Below, in pieces: positions 1-5,037 of a DNA stretch of 5,037 nucleotides. The first letter of the stretch is position 1; every line of letters starts with the position of its first letter. Under the pieces are notes generated by a model that had not been told where the DNA came from, made no database searches, and saw nothing but the letters and a program-made list of their open reading frames with translations. A program made the translations under genes and the position numbers. The DNA is from an uncultured Fastidiosipila sp. (lineage in GTDB: Bacteria; Bacillota; Clostridia; Saccharofermentanales; Fastidiosipilaceae): the NCBI GenBank assembly GCA_938014865.1, contig CALLQJ010000063.1, forward strand, positions 1-5,037, given 5' to 3'.

Positions 1-1
1 T

Positions 2-178
2 TCCATGTTCGAAGTATTCTCGTAAGCTAATAAAATAAATTATTACAAAAAATAAAAATGGTACAATTAAATATCTCATTCTTATCTTTTTAGCCCACAC
101 AAACATTAAAATTGCACAAACACTTGGAACTAATAGTGCAAAAAAAGATGTTCTGCTTTTTGAAATAAAAACAAAAGC
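2..178 (-). CDS. Partial membrane-protein gene fragment, possibly polysaccharide polymerase / O-antigen ligase-like (both ends missing)
   Basis: A 59-codon stop-free frame on the minus strand, one base out of register with the tilS tail, runs off the left window edge with no stop and has no start of its own. It is about 25% GC, where a random frame would be expected to hit stop codons. The protein is strongly hydrophobic: an SKSRTSFFALL stretch leads into one likely membrane helix (about residues 11-29), then a basic turn (KKIRMR), a second helix (about residues 36-50), then a polar LREYFEHG stretch. An S-R-T/G-x-L-A-L motif at the start of a helix is common in Wzy/O-antigen ligase-type polymerases, so that is my best guess, but the fragment is too short to prove it. 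The right boundary is approximate because the frame stays open into tilS, where the sequence clearly codes for TilS instead. Membrane-protein coding is likely; the family is tentative. Confidence 0.5.
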
Positions 179-1175
179 CGTCCGAAATAAATTCCGTCCC
201 GCCCGGCAGGCTGATGTGCCGTTCCCCTTTATCTTCACGAATGATGCGGCACATGGCATCGATCTGCGCTTCGCTGTAGTCTTTGAGCCCCAGTACATTC
301 TCCGTTATATCATGCAGAACAGCTTTCTGTACGGCTCCGGACAGCGTCCTGAACGCTTTCACCGAATAATACGACAAAAGAGGATCATAAAAGGGCTGCT
401 CCGGCCAGCGTCTGAGCGTTTGTCTTGTCCGGCGGATATACGCAGAATTAATGCTGAAACTTTCCTGCAGGAGCGACGCCGCCCCGGCAAGCCTTAAGGT
501 CAGTCCGGGATCCGCCTTTTCCTGCCAAAGCGGCAGCAGTTCATGCCGGAGAAAATTACGGCGAAAGCGCGTATCTTCATTGCTTTTATCGCTGCGCCAG
601 GTCAGCCCCCGCTCTTTCAGATACGCTTCTATCTCTGCTCTGCTGAAGATTAAAAGCGGGCGCAGATAGCAATCACGCTCGGCCCTGATAGCACCCAGAC
701 CCTGCAGGCCGCTGCCTCTTTCCAGCCGCAAAAGCAAGGTTTCCGCCTGATCATCGGCATGATGGGCGGTCACAAGATAAGGCTGATAGCCCTGCTGCCG
801 CAGCCGGCTGCAGTGTTTCTTCCAGTTTTCACGGCGCTTCATCCGTCCGCAGGCTTCCAGACTCATCGCGGATGCCTTGGCCAGAGCAGGAATATCGTCC
901 CGGTCTTCAAAAAAATCAACGGCATGCATCCGGCAGAAATCCCGGCAGAAAAGCGCATCATCAAAAGCGTCCTCTCCCCTGATCATATGCTGCTGATGCT
1001 GCGCGCAAAGATAAAAGCCGGGGCCTTCCTCACGCAGTCTCAGCATAAGATCCAAAAGGCATAAAGAATCCGCCCCGCCGGAAAAGGCAATCAAAAGGGC
1101 CGTCTTCTCATTCAGAGAAGGCAGAAGCCTTGCCATTTCCTTTTTAAACCGTTCATACATCAGGCTGTCTTGCAC
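90..1175 (-). CDS. tilS: tRNA(Ile)-lysidine synthetase TilS, C-terminally truncated at a sequence junction
   Basis: TilS is a cytoplasmic enzyme that uses ATP and lysine to convert cytidine-34 of the CAU-anticodon tRNA-Ile to lysidine, so that the tRNA reads AUA and is charged with isoleucine. The N-terminal PP-loop ATP site SGGADS lies near residues 32-37. The family signature HHADDQAETLLLRLERGSGL lies near 139-158, followed by RPLL near 173 and the KSNEDTRFRRNFLRHELLP block near 198-216. The catalytic domain is therefore complete. The frame ends at 361 residues, against roughly 420-470 in full-length homologues. Recognisable similarity stops just after the LPGG turn near residue 325, and the last 20-25 residues (Cys/Phe/Asn-rich) come from AT-rich DNA unlike the rest, so most of the C-terminal tRNA-binding domain is missing. 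The start is GTG at 1175, 15 bases after the dnaB stop and without a clear ribosome binding site. An ATG at 1160 is an alternative. Family assignment is firm; the true 3' end is not in this sequence. Confidence 0.9.
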   Translation of the reverse strand: MQDSLMYERFKKEMARLLPSLNEKTALLIAFSGGADSLCLLDLMLRLREEGPGFYLCAQHQQHMIRGEDAFDDALFCRDFCRMHAVDFFEDRDDIPALAKASAMSLEACGRMKRRENWKKHCSRLRQQGYQPYLVTAHHADDQAETLLLRLERGSGLQGLGAIRAERDCYLRPLLIFSRAEIEAYLKERGLTWRSDKSNEDTRFRRNFLRHELLPLWQEKADPGLTLRLAGAASLLQESFSINSAYIRRTRQTLRRWPEQPFYDPLLSYYSVKAFRTLSGAVQKAVLHDITENVLGLKDYSEAQIDAMCRIIREDKGERHISLPGGTEFISDGFCFYFKKQNIFFCTISSKCLCNFNVCVG

Positions 1176-1190
1176 GAGAATAAGCGCTCT

Positions 1191-2615
1191 TTACGGAAGC
1201 ATCGACAGATCCGCGTGCTCCATCGGATCATAGCCGCGGTCAGGCGGCGCCTCGCGGTCGCCGAAAAGTTCTTTTTCCCGGAAAGTGGTAATCTCCGGGA
1301 ACCAATTCATTTTAATGGTACCCGTAGCCCCGGAACGGTTTTTGGCCACAATCAGTTCTGCATCTTCCGGGGATGAAGCCGGTCCCTCGCTGTTGTAATA
1401 AGAATCACGGTACAAGAACATCACGGCGTCCGCATCCTGCTCAATAGATCCGGATTCCCGCAGATCCGAGAGCATGGGACGCTTATTTTCACGCGATTCC
1501 ACGTTGCGGCTGAGCTGGGACAAGGCAATGATCGGCACATTCAGCTCTTTCGCCAGTATTTTAAGGCCGCGGGAGATTTCAGAAATCTCCTGCTGCCGGT
1601 TCTGCGGCCGGCCGTCTGAGGTCATAAGCTGCAGATAGTCGATGACCACCAGATCCAGACGCCCCTCTTCCGCTTTCAGGCGGCGGCATTTTGCCTGAAT
1701 ATCCGAAGGGGTGGTGGCAGCTGAATCATCCACAAAGATACGGGATTCCACCAAAGCCTGCAGCGCCTGCAGCACCGGGTTCATATCCTGTTTTGCCACC
1801 ATGGACTTGATATCATCTGACTTTACGGTGGACGAAGACGTCAGAAACCTGAGGCCGACTTCACTGTGCGACATTTCCAGGCTGAAAACCGCCACCACAT
1901 GATTTTTCAAGGCGACATTCAGCGCAATATTGAGAGCCAAAGCGGATTTTCCCATCGCCGGCCGGGCCGCTATAATATTTAAGGTCTGCCGTTTCAGGCG
2001 GCCGAGCATCCGGTTAAGCTGCGGAAAGCCGGAATCGATGGATAATTTATCACTGTCCTGCTTGGCCAGTTCCTGCAGCGTCCGGTTTAAAATCATATGA
2101 ATCGGCAGGAGACTGGAATGGTCCATTTCGCCGCGCATATTCATGACTTTTTCGGCCATCAGGCTTAAAAGATCATCGCCGGTCTGCTGTCCCGCATAGC
2201 AGGCCCGGCTCAGACTCTGCGAAAAATTCAGGATTTCACGAAGCAAAGATTTCTCGCGGATCATAATCACATAATCTTGAGGATTATTAAGATACATGGT
2301 CTTTTCCGCTAAAGAATTCAGGTAAGCGATGCCGCCGATCGCCGCCAGGCTGCCTTCGTGTTCCAGAAAATCGGCCACGCTCAGAATATCGACAGCCTTT
2401 CCCCCCGCCATCATTCGGCGGACGGCATCGTAGATTAAGCCGTTGCGTTTTTCATAAAAATCTTCGGCATCCAGTCCTCCGATCTCCATGCGGGCACGCT
2501 CATTGGTGAGCGCCAGGCCCAGAAGAGACTGTTCCGCCTCAACATTCTGAGGCGGTACTTTTTCATTAAATTGAGGAGCAGAATACCCGTAGCCGGGCGC
2601 CTTGTATTCGTCCAT
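1191..2615 (-). CDS. dnaB: Replicative DNA helicase DnaB
   Basis: DnaB is the hexameric ring helicase that unwinds the replication fork and recruits primase. The 474-residue length is normal. The N-terminal domain opens with VPPQNVEAEQSLLG (residues 20-33), the usual DnaB start block after a short Tyr/Gly-rich extension. A linker leads to the RecA-like domain. Walker A is ARPAMGKSA (217-225, Lys223), followed by FSLEMS (244-249), Walker B LVVIDYLQLM (322-331), the PIIALSQLSR motif (361-370), the block RPMLSDLRESGSIEQDADAV (379-398), and KNRSGATG (425-432), which carries the arginine-finger region. No intein or frameshift is seen. The ATG at 2615 follows a GAAGGA ribosome binding site at slightly short spacing and lies 24 bases after the rplI stop, so the two are probably co-transcribed. 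The rplI-dnaB order is a common bacterial arrangement. Confidence 0.97.
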   Translation of the reverse strand: MDEYKAPGYGYSAPQFNEKVPPQNVEAEQSLLGLALTNERARMEIGGLDAEDFYEKRNGLIYDAVRRMMAGGKAVDILSVADFLEHEGSLAAIGGIAYLNSLAEKTMYLNNPQDYVIMIREKSLLREILNFSQSLSRACYAGQQTGDDLLSLMAEKVMNMRGEMDHSSLLPIHMILNRTLQELAKQDSDKLSIDSGFPQLNRMLGRLKRQTLNIIAARPAMGKSALALNIALNVALKNHVVAVFSLEMSHSEVGLRFLTSSSTVKSDDIKSMVAKQDMNPVLQALQALVESRIFVDDSAATTPSDIQAKCRRLKAEEGRLDLVVIDYLQLMTSDGRPQNRQQEISEISRGLKILAKELNVPIIALSQLSRNVESRENKRPMLSDLRESGSIEQDADAVMFLYRDSYYNSEGPASSPEDAELIVAKNRSGATGTIKMNWFPEITTFREKELFGDREAPPDRGYDPMEHADLSMLP

Positions 2616-2639
2616 TCTTTCCTTCGCTTTCAGATTTTT

Positions 2640-3083
2640 TTAAAGGGATTCGACGACAATCGTAATCTCACAGCTGACATCTGTATGAAGCTTTACTTCC
2701 ACCGGTGTAGAGCCGGTATTCTTCATTTCAATACGCGGCGTGATATTGCGTTTGTCCACTTCAAAACCGTCTTCGGCCAGCCGGTCGGCAATATCCATAG
2801 ACGTCAACGCACCGTAGAGCCGGCCGCCTTCGCCTGTTTTCTTCTTGATCGTAAAGGACTTGCCTTCCAGTTTTTTCGCCGTTTCACGCGCCTCGGCCAG
2901 CTCCCTTTTTTCTCTGGCTTTCTGCGCGGCCATCTGCTGCTTCACTTCATGCAGCGCCTGTTTATCGGCCTCTGCAGCGAGCCCGCGCTTAATCAGATAA
3001 TTCCGGGCATAGCCGGTGCTGACATCGACGATTTCATTTTTCTTTCCGAGTTTTTTAACATCCTCTAATAAAACAACTTTCAT
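2640..3083 (-). CDS. rplI: Large-subunit ribosomal protein bL9
   Basis: bL9 binds 23S rRNA at the base of the L1 stalk and is an elongated two-domain protein. The product is 147 residues, the usual size. The N-terminal RNA-binding domain begins [21 protein letters not shown] and contains the family signature [13 protein letters not shown] (24-36). A long charged helix follows (about 41-75), then the C-terminal domain with [17 protein letters not shown] (86-102) and the VDKRNI block (109-114). I chose the ATG at 3083 because the protein starts exactly at the conserved MKVVLL and an AGAGGTG ribosome binding site lies 5-6 bases upstream. The in-frame ATG at 3101 would add MKRGAF and translate through that site. 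It appears to head its own transcription unit with dnaB and tilS, because a terminator and an extended -10 promoter separate it from rpsR. Confidence 0.97.
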   Translation of the reverse strand: MKVVLLEDVKKLGKKNEIVDVSTGYARNYLIKRGLAAEADKQALHEVKQQMAAQKAREKRELAEARETAKKLEGKSFTIKKKTGEGGRLYGALTSMDIADRLAEDGFEVDKRNITPRIEMKNTGSTPVEVKLHTDVSCEITIVVESL

Positions 3084-3108
3084 AAAAGCACCTCTTTTCA
3101 AGTATATT

Positions 3109-3117
3109 ATTGTAGCA
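3109..3117 (-). promoter_or_regulatory. Extended -10 promoter for rplI-dnaB-tilS
   Basis: On the minus strand, TGCTACAAT gives an extended -10 element (TGn) followed by TACAAT, which matches the sigma-A consensus at 5 of 6 positions. The predicted start of transcription is near 3102, leaving a short leader of about 18 bases with the rplI ribosome binding site. The -35 region at the right spacing (AAGATA) is poor, matching 3 of 6, which is typical of extended -10 promoters. Its placement just after the rpsR terminator and before rplI supports a real function. Confidence 0.6.
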
Positions 3118-3147
3118 TACGCGGCTTAAACTATCTTGCCGGCCCCT

Positions 3148-3168
3148 CTGAAAGCGCCCGGCTTTCAG
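3148..3168. repeat. 8-bp inverted repeat (hairpin) between terminator and rplI promoter
   Basis: CTGAAAGC (3168-3161, minus strand) and GCTTTCAG (3155-3148) form a perfect 8-bp stem with a 5-base GC-rich loop. Two further C-G pairs (3170-3169 with 3146-3145) can form across a single bulged A at 3147. No T-run follows it on either strand, so it is not a standard terminator. It could be an operator-like palindrome, a secondary RNA hairpin that backs up the terminator, or chance. Confidence 0.5.
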
Positions 3169-3173
3169 GGCAG

Positions 3174-3203
3174 AAAAAAAGCCTGTCTCTTGCGAAACAG
3201 GCT
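3174..3203 (-). terminator. Rho-independent terminator of the rpsF-ssb-rpsR operon
   Basis: On the minus strand AGCCTGTTTC pairs with GAGACAGGCT to give a 10-bp stem (one U-G wobble) closed by a GCAA tetraloop (GNRA type), followed by seven Ts from 3180 to 3174, the first of which is also the last stem base. It begins 24 bases after the rpsR stop. This is a textbook intrinsic terminator and separates rpsR from the rplI unit. The reverse orientation has A-rich flanks (a short T-run on the far side), so some activity for plus-strand transcripts cannot be excluded. Confidence 0.9.
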
Positions 3204-3227
3204 GAATTTTAAAACTTCCGGATACCC

Positions 3228-3467
3228 TCAGGCATCGGTGTAAGGAAGCAGTGCCATATGACGGGCACGCTTGATCGCCTGAGTCAGCATACGCTGATGA
3301 CGGGCACAGGTCCCGGTCATGCGTCTGGGCAAGATCTTGCCGTTTTCGGCAATGAACTTACGCAGGCGGTTCGCATCCTTATAATCAATGGATTCTACAT
3401 GGTCGGCACAGAACACGCAGATTTTGCGGCGTGATCTTCTTCTGCCTCTTCCTCTTTGATCTGCCAT
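3228..3467 (-). CDS. rpsR: Small-subunit ribosomal protein bS18, zinc-ligand (C+) form
   Basis: bS18 binds the central domain of 16S rRNA as a heterodimer with bS6. The product is 79 residues with a basic Arg-rich start ([11 protein letters not shown]), the conserved IDYKD (27-31), [11 protein letters not shown] (44-54) and the C-terminal [14 protein letters not shown]. Cys17-x-x-Cys20 and Cys54-x-x-His57 form the four-ligand set of zinc-binding S18 paralogues, unlike the E. coli type, which has lost them. The ATG at 3467 is preceded by AGAAAGGAG at good spacing, located just after the ssb stop with a gap of 20 bases, which points to one transcript and probably coupled translation. It is the last gene before a strong terminator. 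Its partner bS6 is encoded at the head of the same operon, so both halves of the S6:S18 complex are made together. Confidence 0.97.
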   Translation of the reverse strand: MADQRGRGRRRSRRKICVFCADHVESIDYKDANRLRKFIAENGKILPRRMTGTCARHQRMLTQAIKRARHMALLPYTDA

Positions 3468-3487
3468 ATTTAATACTCCTTTCTTAA

Positions 3488-3973
3488 TTAAAGGTCGAAA
3501 GGCAAGGCGGTTTCGTCATCGGGCGCATCAAAATAGCCGTCGTCCGCACTGTCATTATCATTGCTGCGATCGGAACGGCCGTAAGAACCGCCGCCGGATG
3601 AACGATTTCCGTAAGAATTTTGCGTATTTCCGTAATTCTGCTGATTGTCATTTGAGGACTTGCTGTCAGCAAAGTAGACTTCATCCGCCACCACTTCCGT
3701 GATATAACGGCGATTGCCGTCTTTATCGTCCCAGGAGCGAACCTGGATCGAGCCGACCAAAGCAATCCGTGAGCCTTTGCGGAAATAACGGGAAACAAAA
3801 TCAGCTGTCTGCCGCCATGTCACAATCGGAATAAAATCCGTTTCGCGCTCACCGGCCGCGTTCTTGAAACGGCGGTCAATCGCTATGGTAAATGTGCAGA
3901 GACTGATTCCGCTGTTTGTACTCTTCAGTTCGGGATCTCGTGTAAGACGTCCCATCAGAATTGCCTTATTCAT
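3488..3973 (-). CDS. ssb: Single-stranded DNA-binding protein SSB
   Basis: SSB coats single-stranded DNA as a homotetramer during replication, recombination and repair, and recruits partner proteins through its acidic tail. The product is 161 residues. The OB fold spans about 1-104, starting [16 protein letters not shown] with FTIAIDR (28-34), FIPIVTW (47-53) and [10 protein letters not shown] (72-81); Trp53 and Trp81 fall at DNA-contact positions of the family. A low-complexity linker rich in Asn, Ser, Gly and Tyr follows (about 105-145), then the acidic tail [10 protein letters not shown]. The tail contains the expected Pro-Phe, but two residues (Asp-Leu) follow it, so Phe is not the last residue. 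The ATG at 3973 has a GCAGGAAA ribosome binding site. The location between rpsF and rpsR is the classic arrangement in Bacillota. Confidence 0.97.
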   Translation of the reverse strand: MNKAILMGRLTRDPELKSTNSGISLCTFTIAIDRRFKNAAGERETDFIPIVTWRQTADFVSRYFRKGSRIALVGSIQVRSWDDKDGNRRYITEVVADEVYFADSKSSNDNQQNYGNTQNSYGNRSSGGGSYGRSDRSNDNDSADDGYFDAPDDETALPFDL

Positions 3974-4015
3974 GTTTCCTGCCTTTCTCGAAACATCTGC
4001 TGATGTAATTTTGCT

Positions 4016-4303
4016 TTACTCGTCGACGGCGACGATCATGAAGCGCATGATATCGTCGGTAATTCTGAGCACACGATTGATTTCGGCGGGCACTTCTGCT
4101 TCGGCCGTGAACGTCACGACGGTATAATCACCTTCGGTCTGATCATCGATCGGATACGCAAAACGCTTGCGGCCCCAATTATCAACATGCTCCACTGTGC
4201 CCTCACTTGCGATGAGATTCTGCACACGTTCGTGCAGGGCGCTGTTCGCCTCCTCATCCAAAACGGGGGACAGTACATACATTAATTCATACTTCCTGGC
4301 CAT
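4016..4303 (-). CDS. rpsF: Small-subunit ribosomal protein bS6
   Basis: bS6 binds 16S rRNA with bS18 on the platform of the 30S subunit. The product is 95 residues, standard for the family. It begins MARKYELMYVLSP and carries the conserved WGRKRFAYPI (43-52), EGDYTVVTF (57-65) and RVLRITDDIMRFMIV (77-91). I chose the ATG at 4303 because GGAGGTG lies 8 bases upstream and the conserved MxKYE start falls there. The longer frame from an ATG at 4354 would translate through that site and through a leader hairpin, so I reject it. It is the first gene of rpsF-ssb-rpsR (42 bases to ssb) and is driven by the promoter at 4436-4408. Its translation is likely controlled by the S6:S18 complex through the leader. 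Confidence 0.97.
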   Translation of the reverse strand: MARKYELMYVLSPVLDEEANSALHERVQNLIASEGTVEHVDNWGRKRFAYPIDDQTEGDYTVVTFTAEAEVPAEINRVLRITDDIMRFMIVAVDE

Positions 4304-4311
4304 CTTAGATT

Positions 4312-4318
4312 CACCTCC
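4312..4318 (-). promoter_or_regulatory. Strong Shine-Dalgarno of rpsF
   Basis: GGAGGTG on the minus strand sits 8 bases before the rpsF ATG at 4303 and is a near-perfect anti-16S match. It fixes the start of rpsF. It also overlaps the 3' arm of the leader stem (GAGGAG at 4320-4315), so folding of the leader would hide it. Confidence 0.9.
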
Positions 4319-4401
4319 TCCCGGACTAACGACTCTACACTGCAATGTTTTCATCAGATGAAAACGATAGAGTGAGGAATGCTACCCTTAAATTTTGTAG
4401 C
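4315..4401 (-). promoter_or_regulatory. Candidate S6:S18 autoregulatory leader RNA of rpsF
   Basis: The predicted rpsF leader (start near 4401) folds into a hairpin with stacked stems. The inner stem is GTTTTCAT/ATGAAAAC (4365-4358 with 4354-4347). The middle stem is ACTCTA/TAGAGT (4373-4368 with 4337-4332). The outer stem is TTCCTC/GAGGAG (4379-4374 with 4320-4315), which pairs the rpsF Shine-Dalgarno. Between the middle and outer stems lies an 11-base 3' bulge (4331-4321) that contains CCG at 4324-4322. A CCG in a bulge flanked by a stem and a hairpin is the described hallmark of the bacterial rpsF leader bound by the S6:S18 complex, which represses translation. The pairing is read by eye and the assignment is by analogy. 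A smaller 5-bp hairpin (GCTAC/GTAGC, 4401-4397 with 4385-4381) lies at the very 5' end. Confidence 0.6.
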
Positions 4402-4407
4402 GCGGTA

Positions 4408-4436
4408 AGTCTATCAAAGCTCATTTAAAGCGTCAA
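4408..4436 (-). promoter_or_regulatory. Sigma-A promoter of rpsF-ssb-rpsR
   Basis: On the minus strand TTGACG (4436-4431, 5 of 6 to consensus) is followed by an exact 17-base spacer and TAGACT (4413-4408, 4 of 6). A TGn (4416-4414) directly before the -10 makes it an extended -10 as well. Transcription would begin near 4401, giving a leader of about 100 bases before the rpsF ATG. It lies 31 bases past the stop of the upstream Sua5 gene. Confidence 0.8.
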
Positions 4437-4466
4437 GCGCCTTCGGAGAGGATTGTCCACTCATTT

Positions 4467-5037
4467 TTAAGCGTGTTTTTCAGAACTTCCCGGAAGGGGT
4501 CCGTAGGTCTTGGCAGCCGCTGCTTTCAGGAGGCGGTTCATATAAGCTGCACCGACTGCTTCTTCATTTTGCTCCTCCGCAAAACACGCCGAGGCCCCCA
4601 GGCGGTCCGTCTCGCGGAAGGCGGCAAACAAGCCGCGGGCCGCAGCCTGATGGCTTTTTTCCGTCGGGAAGGTAATGACGGAAACAGCCGCCTTATAAAG
4701 TTCCGGCAAGCTTTCTTGCATCTCCGAGGCGAGTTCTTCGGAAATATAAAAAAGTATTTTTCCCGGAAAAGCCTTCTGCTTATAAAGGGATGCAAGCAGC
4801 TGCAGCTTTTCCGCCGTGTTTTTTCCGCTGATCACATGCACATCGGCCGCCGGGGCGTAATGGCGGTATTTCATGCCCGGCGCCCGGGTAATTTTTTCCT
4901 TCCGGAGCTTATCGGCCGACGGTTTAATCAGCGGGACATCCAGTCCGTGTGCCTGCAGCGTTTTTTCTATTCTCTCTGCGCTGATGCCGCCCGGCCGGAG
5001 CAGTTCCAGCCTTCCGTTTGTCCAGGATATAATCGTA
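4467..5037 (-). CDS. Threonylcarbamoyl-AMP synthase, Sua5/YwlC type (N-terminal part outside window)
   Basis: Sua5 makes threonylcarbamoyl-AMP from threonine, bicarbonate and ATP, the first step of t6A at position 37 of ANN-decoding tRNAs. Only the last 189 residues are visible, and the frame is open to the window edge (first full codon at 5036). The visible part begins with the end of the catalytic YrdC-like domain, TIISWTNGRLELLRPGGIS, including the family's LRPG. The interdomain linker signature APGMKYRHYAP follows at visible residues 52-62 and closes over the active site in known Sua5 structures. The Sua5 C-terminal domain then follows and ends with the GAAYMNRLLKAAA block. This linker and domain distinguish it from the short TsaC/YrdC form. 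The Met at 4874 lies inside the linker motif and is not the start. No clear terminator follows, so some read-through into rpsF is possible. Confidence 0.93.
   Translation of the reverse strand, partial: TIISWTNGRLELLRPGGISAERIEKTLQAHGLDVPLIKPSADKLRKEKITRAPGMKYRHYAPAADVHVISGKNTAEKLQLLASLYKQKAFPGKILFYISEELASEMQESLPELYKAAVSVITFPTEKSHQAAARGLFAAFRETDRLGASACFAEEQNEEAVGAAYMNRLLKAAAAKTYGPLPGSSEKHA

Noticed and set aside
216..1064. Several plus-strand open frames opposite tilS
   Set aside because: All are antisense to the conserved TilS catalytic region and show no family features; GC-rich codon use readily opens such frames.
1755..1780. Short direct repeat (GCCTGCAGC twice) within dnaB
   Set aside because: It encodes the Leu-Gln-Ala-Leu-Gln-Ala stretch in the DnaB helix and is explained by codon repetition, not a mobile or regulatory repeat.
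2571..3068. Plus-strand 165-codon open frame opposite rplI and the dnaB start
   Set aside because: It is fully antisense to rplI and the dnaB start, with no recognisable domain and no ribosome binding site that I could see.
3084..3101. Upstream ATG for rplI at 3101
   Set aside because: It adds six residues not seen in bL9 and overlaps the ribosome binding site of the better start at 3083.
3484..3798. 104-codon minus-strand frame inside ssb
   Set aside because: It is an out-of-frame shadow of the well-conserved ssb gene, starting within the OB fold.
4304..4354. 17-residue N-terminal extension of rpsF from an ATG at 4354
   Set aside because: It would run through the leader hairpin and the strong Shine-Dalgarno that precedes the ATG at 4303, and bS6 proteins begin at that Met.
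4425..4445. Possible hairpin terminator after the Sua5 gene (AAGGCG with CGCTTT)
   Set aside because: The stem is only 6 bp with a wobble, no T-run follows, and it overlaps the -35 element of the rpsF promoter.
4467..4874. A complete 135-residue gene starting at 4874
   Set aside because: The Met is inside the APGMKYRHYAP linker motif of Sua5, and the frame continues upstream to the window edge with clear Sua5 similarity.

Overview
The window is a core-genome segment from a bacterium, most likely a Bacillota (Firmicutes) member of moderate GC (about 50-55% by eye). Support comes from the gene set and order (rpsF-ssb-rpsR, then rplI-dnaB), strong GGAGG-type ribosome binding sites, a sigma-A-type promoter, and the zinc-ligand form of ribosomal protein S18. 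I cannot place it more precisely. Every supported gene is on the minus strand, so transcription runs from high to low coordinates.

Region by region in transcription order: (1) 5037-4467, the 3' part of a Sua5-type threonylcarbamoyl-AMP synthase gene, cut by the window edge. (2) 4466-4304, a gene-free stretch with a good -35/extended -10 promoter and a roughly 100-nt rpsF leader. The leader can fold so that the rpsF Shine-Dalgarno is paired and a CCG sits in a bulge, as in the known S6:S18 autoregulatory leader. (3) 4303-3228, rpsF-ssb-rpsR (bS6, single-strand DNA-binding protein, bS18), ended by a strong intrinsic terminator at 3203-3174. (4) 3173-3102, a short gap with an 8-bp inverted repeat and an extended -10 promoter. 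(5) 3083-90, rplI-dnaB-tilS (bL9, replicative helicase, tRNA-Ile lysidine synthetase).

The genes fit together as translation and replication housekeeping: three ribosomal proteins, SSB and DnaB at the fork, and two tRNA-modifying enzymes (t6A37 by Sua5, lysidine-34 by TilS).

The one real anomaly is at the left end. TilS loses its C-terminal domain where composition drops abruptly from about 55% GC to about 25% GC (about positions 155-185). The AT-rich tail carries a different open frame, same strand, that runs off the window edge and encodes a two-helix hydrophobic segment resembling the inside of a polysaccharide polymerase or O-antigen ligase-like membrane protein. This is a gene-to-gene junction: either an assembly chimera at a contig end or a true rearrangement. 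I found no CRISPR array, tRNA, rRNA, insertion sequence or new multi-gene system.
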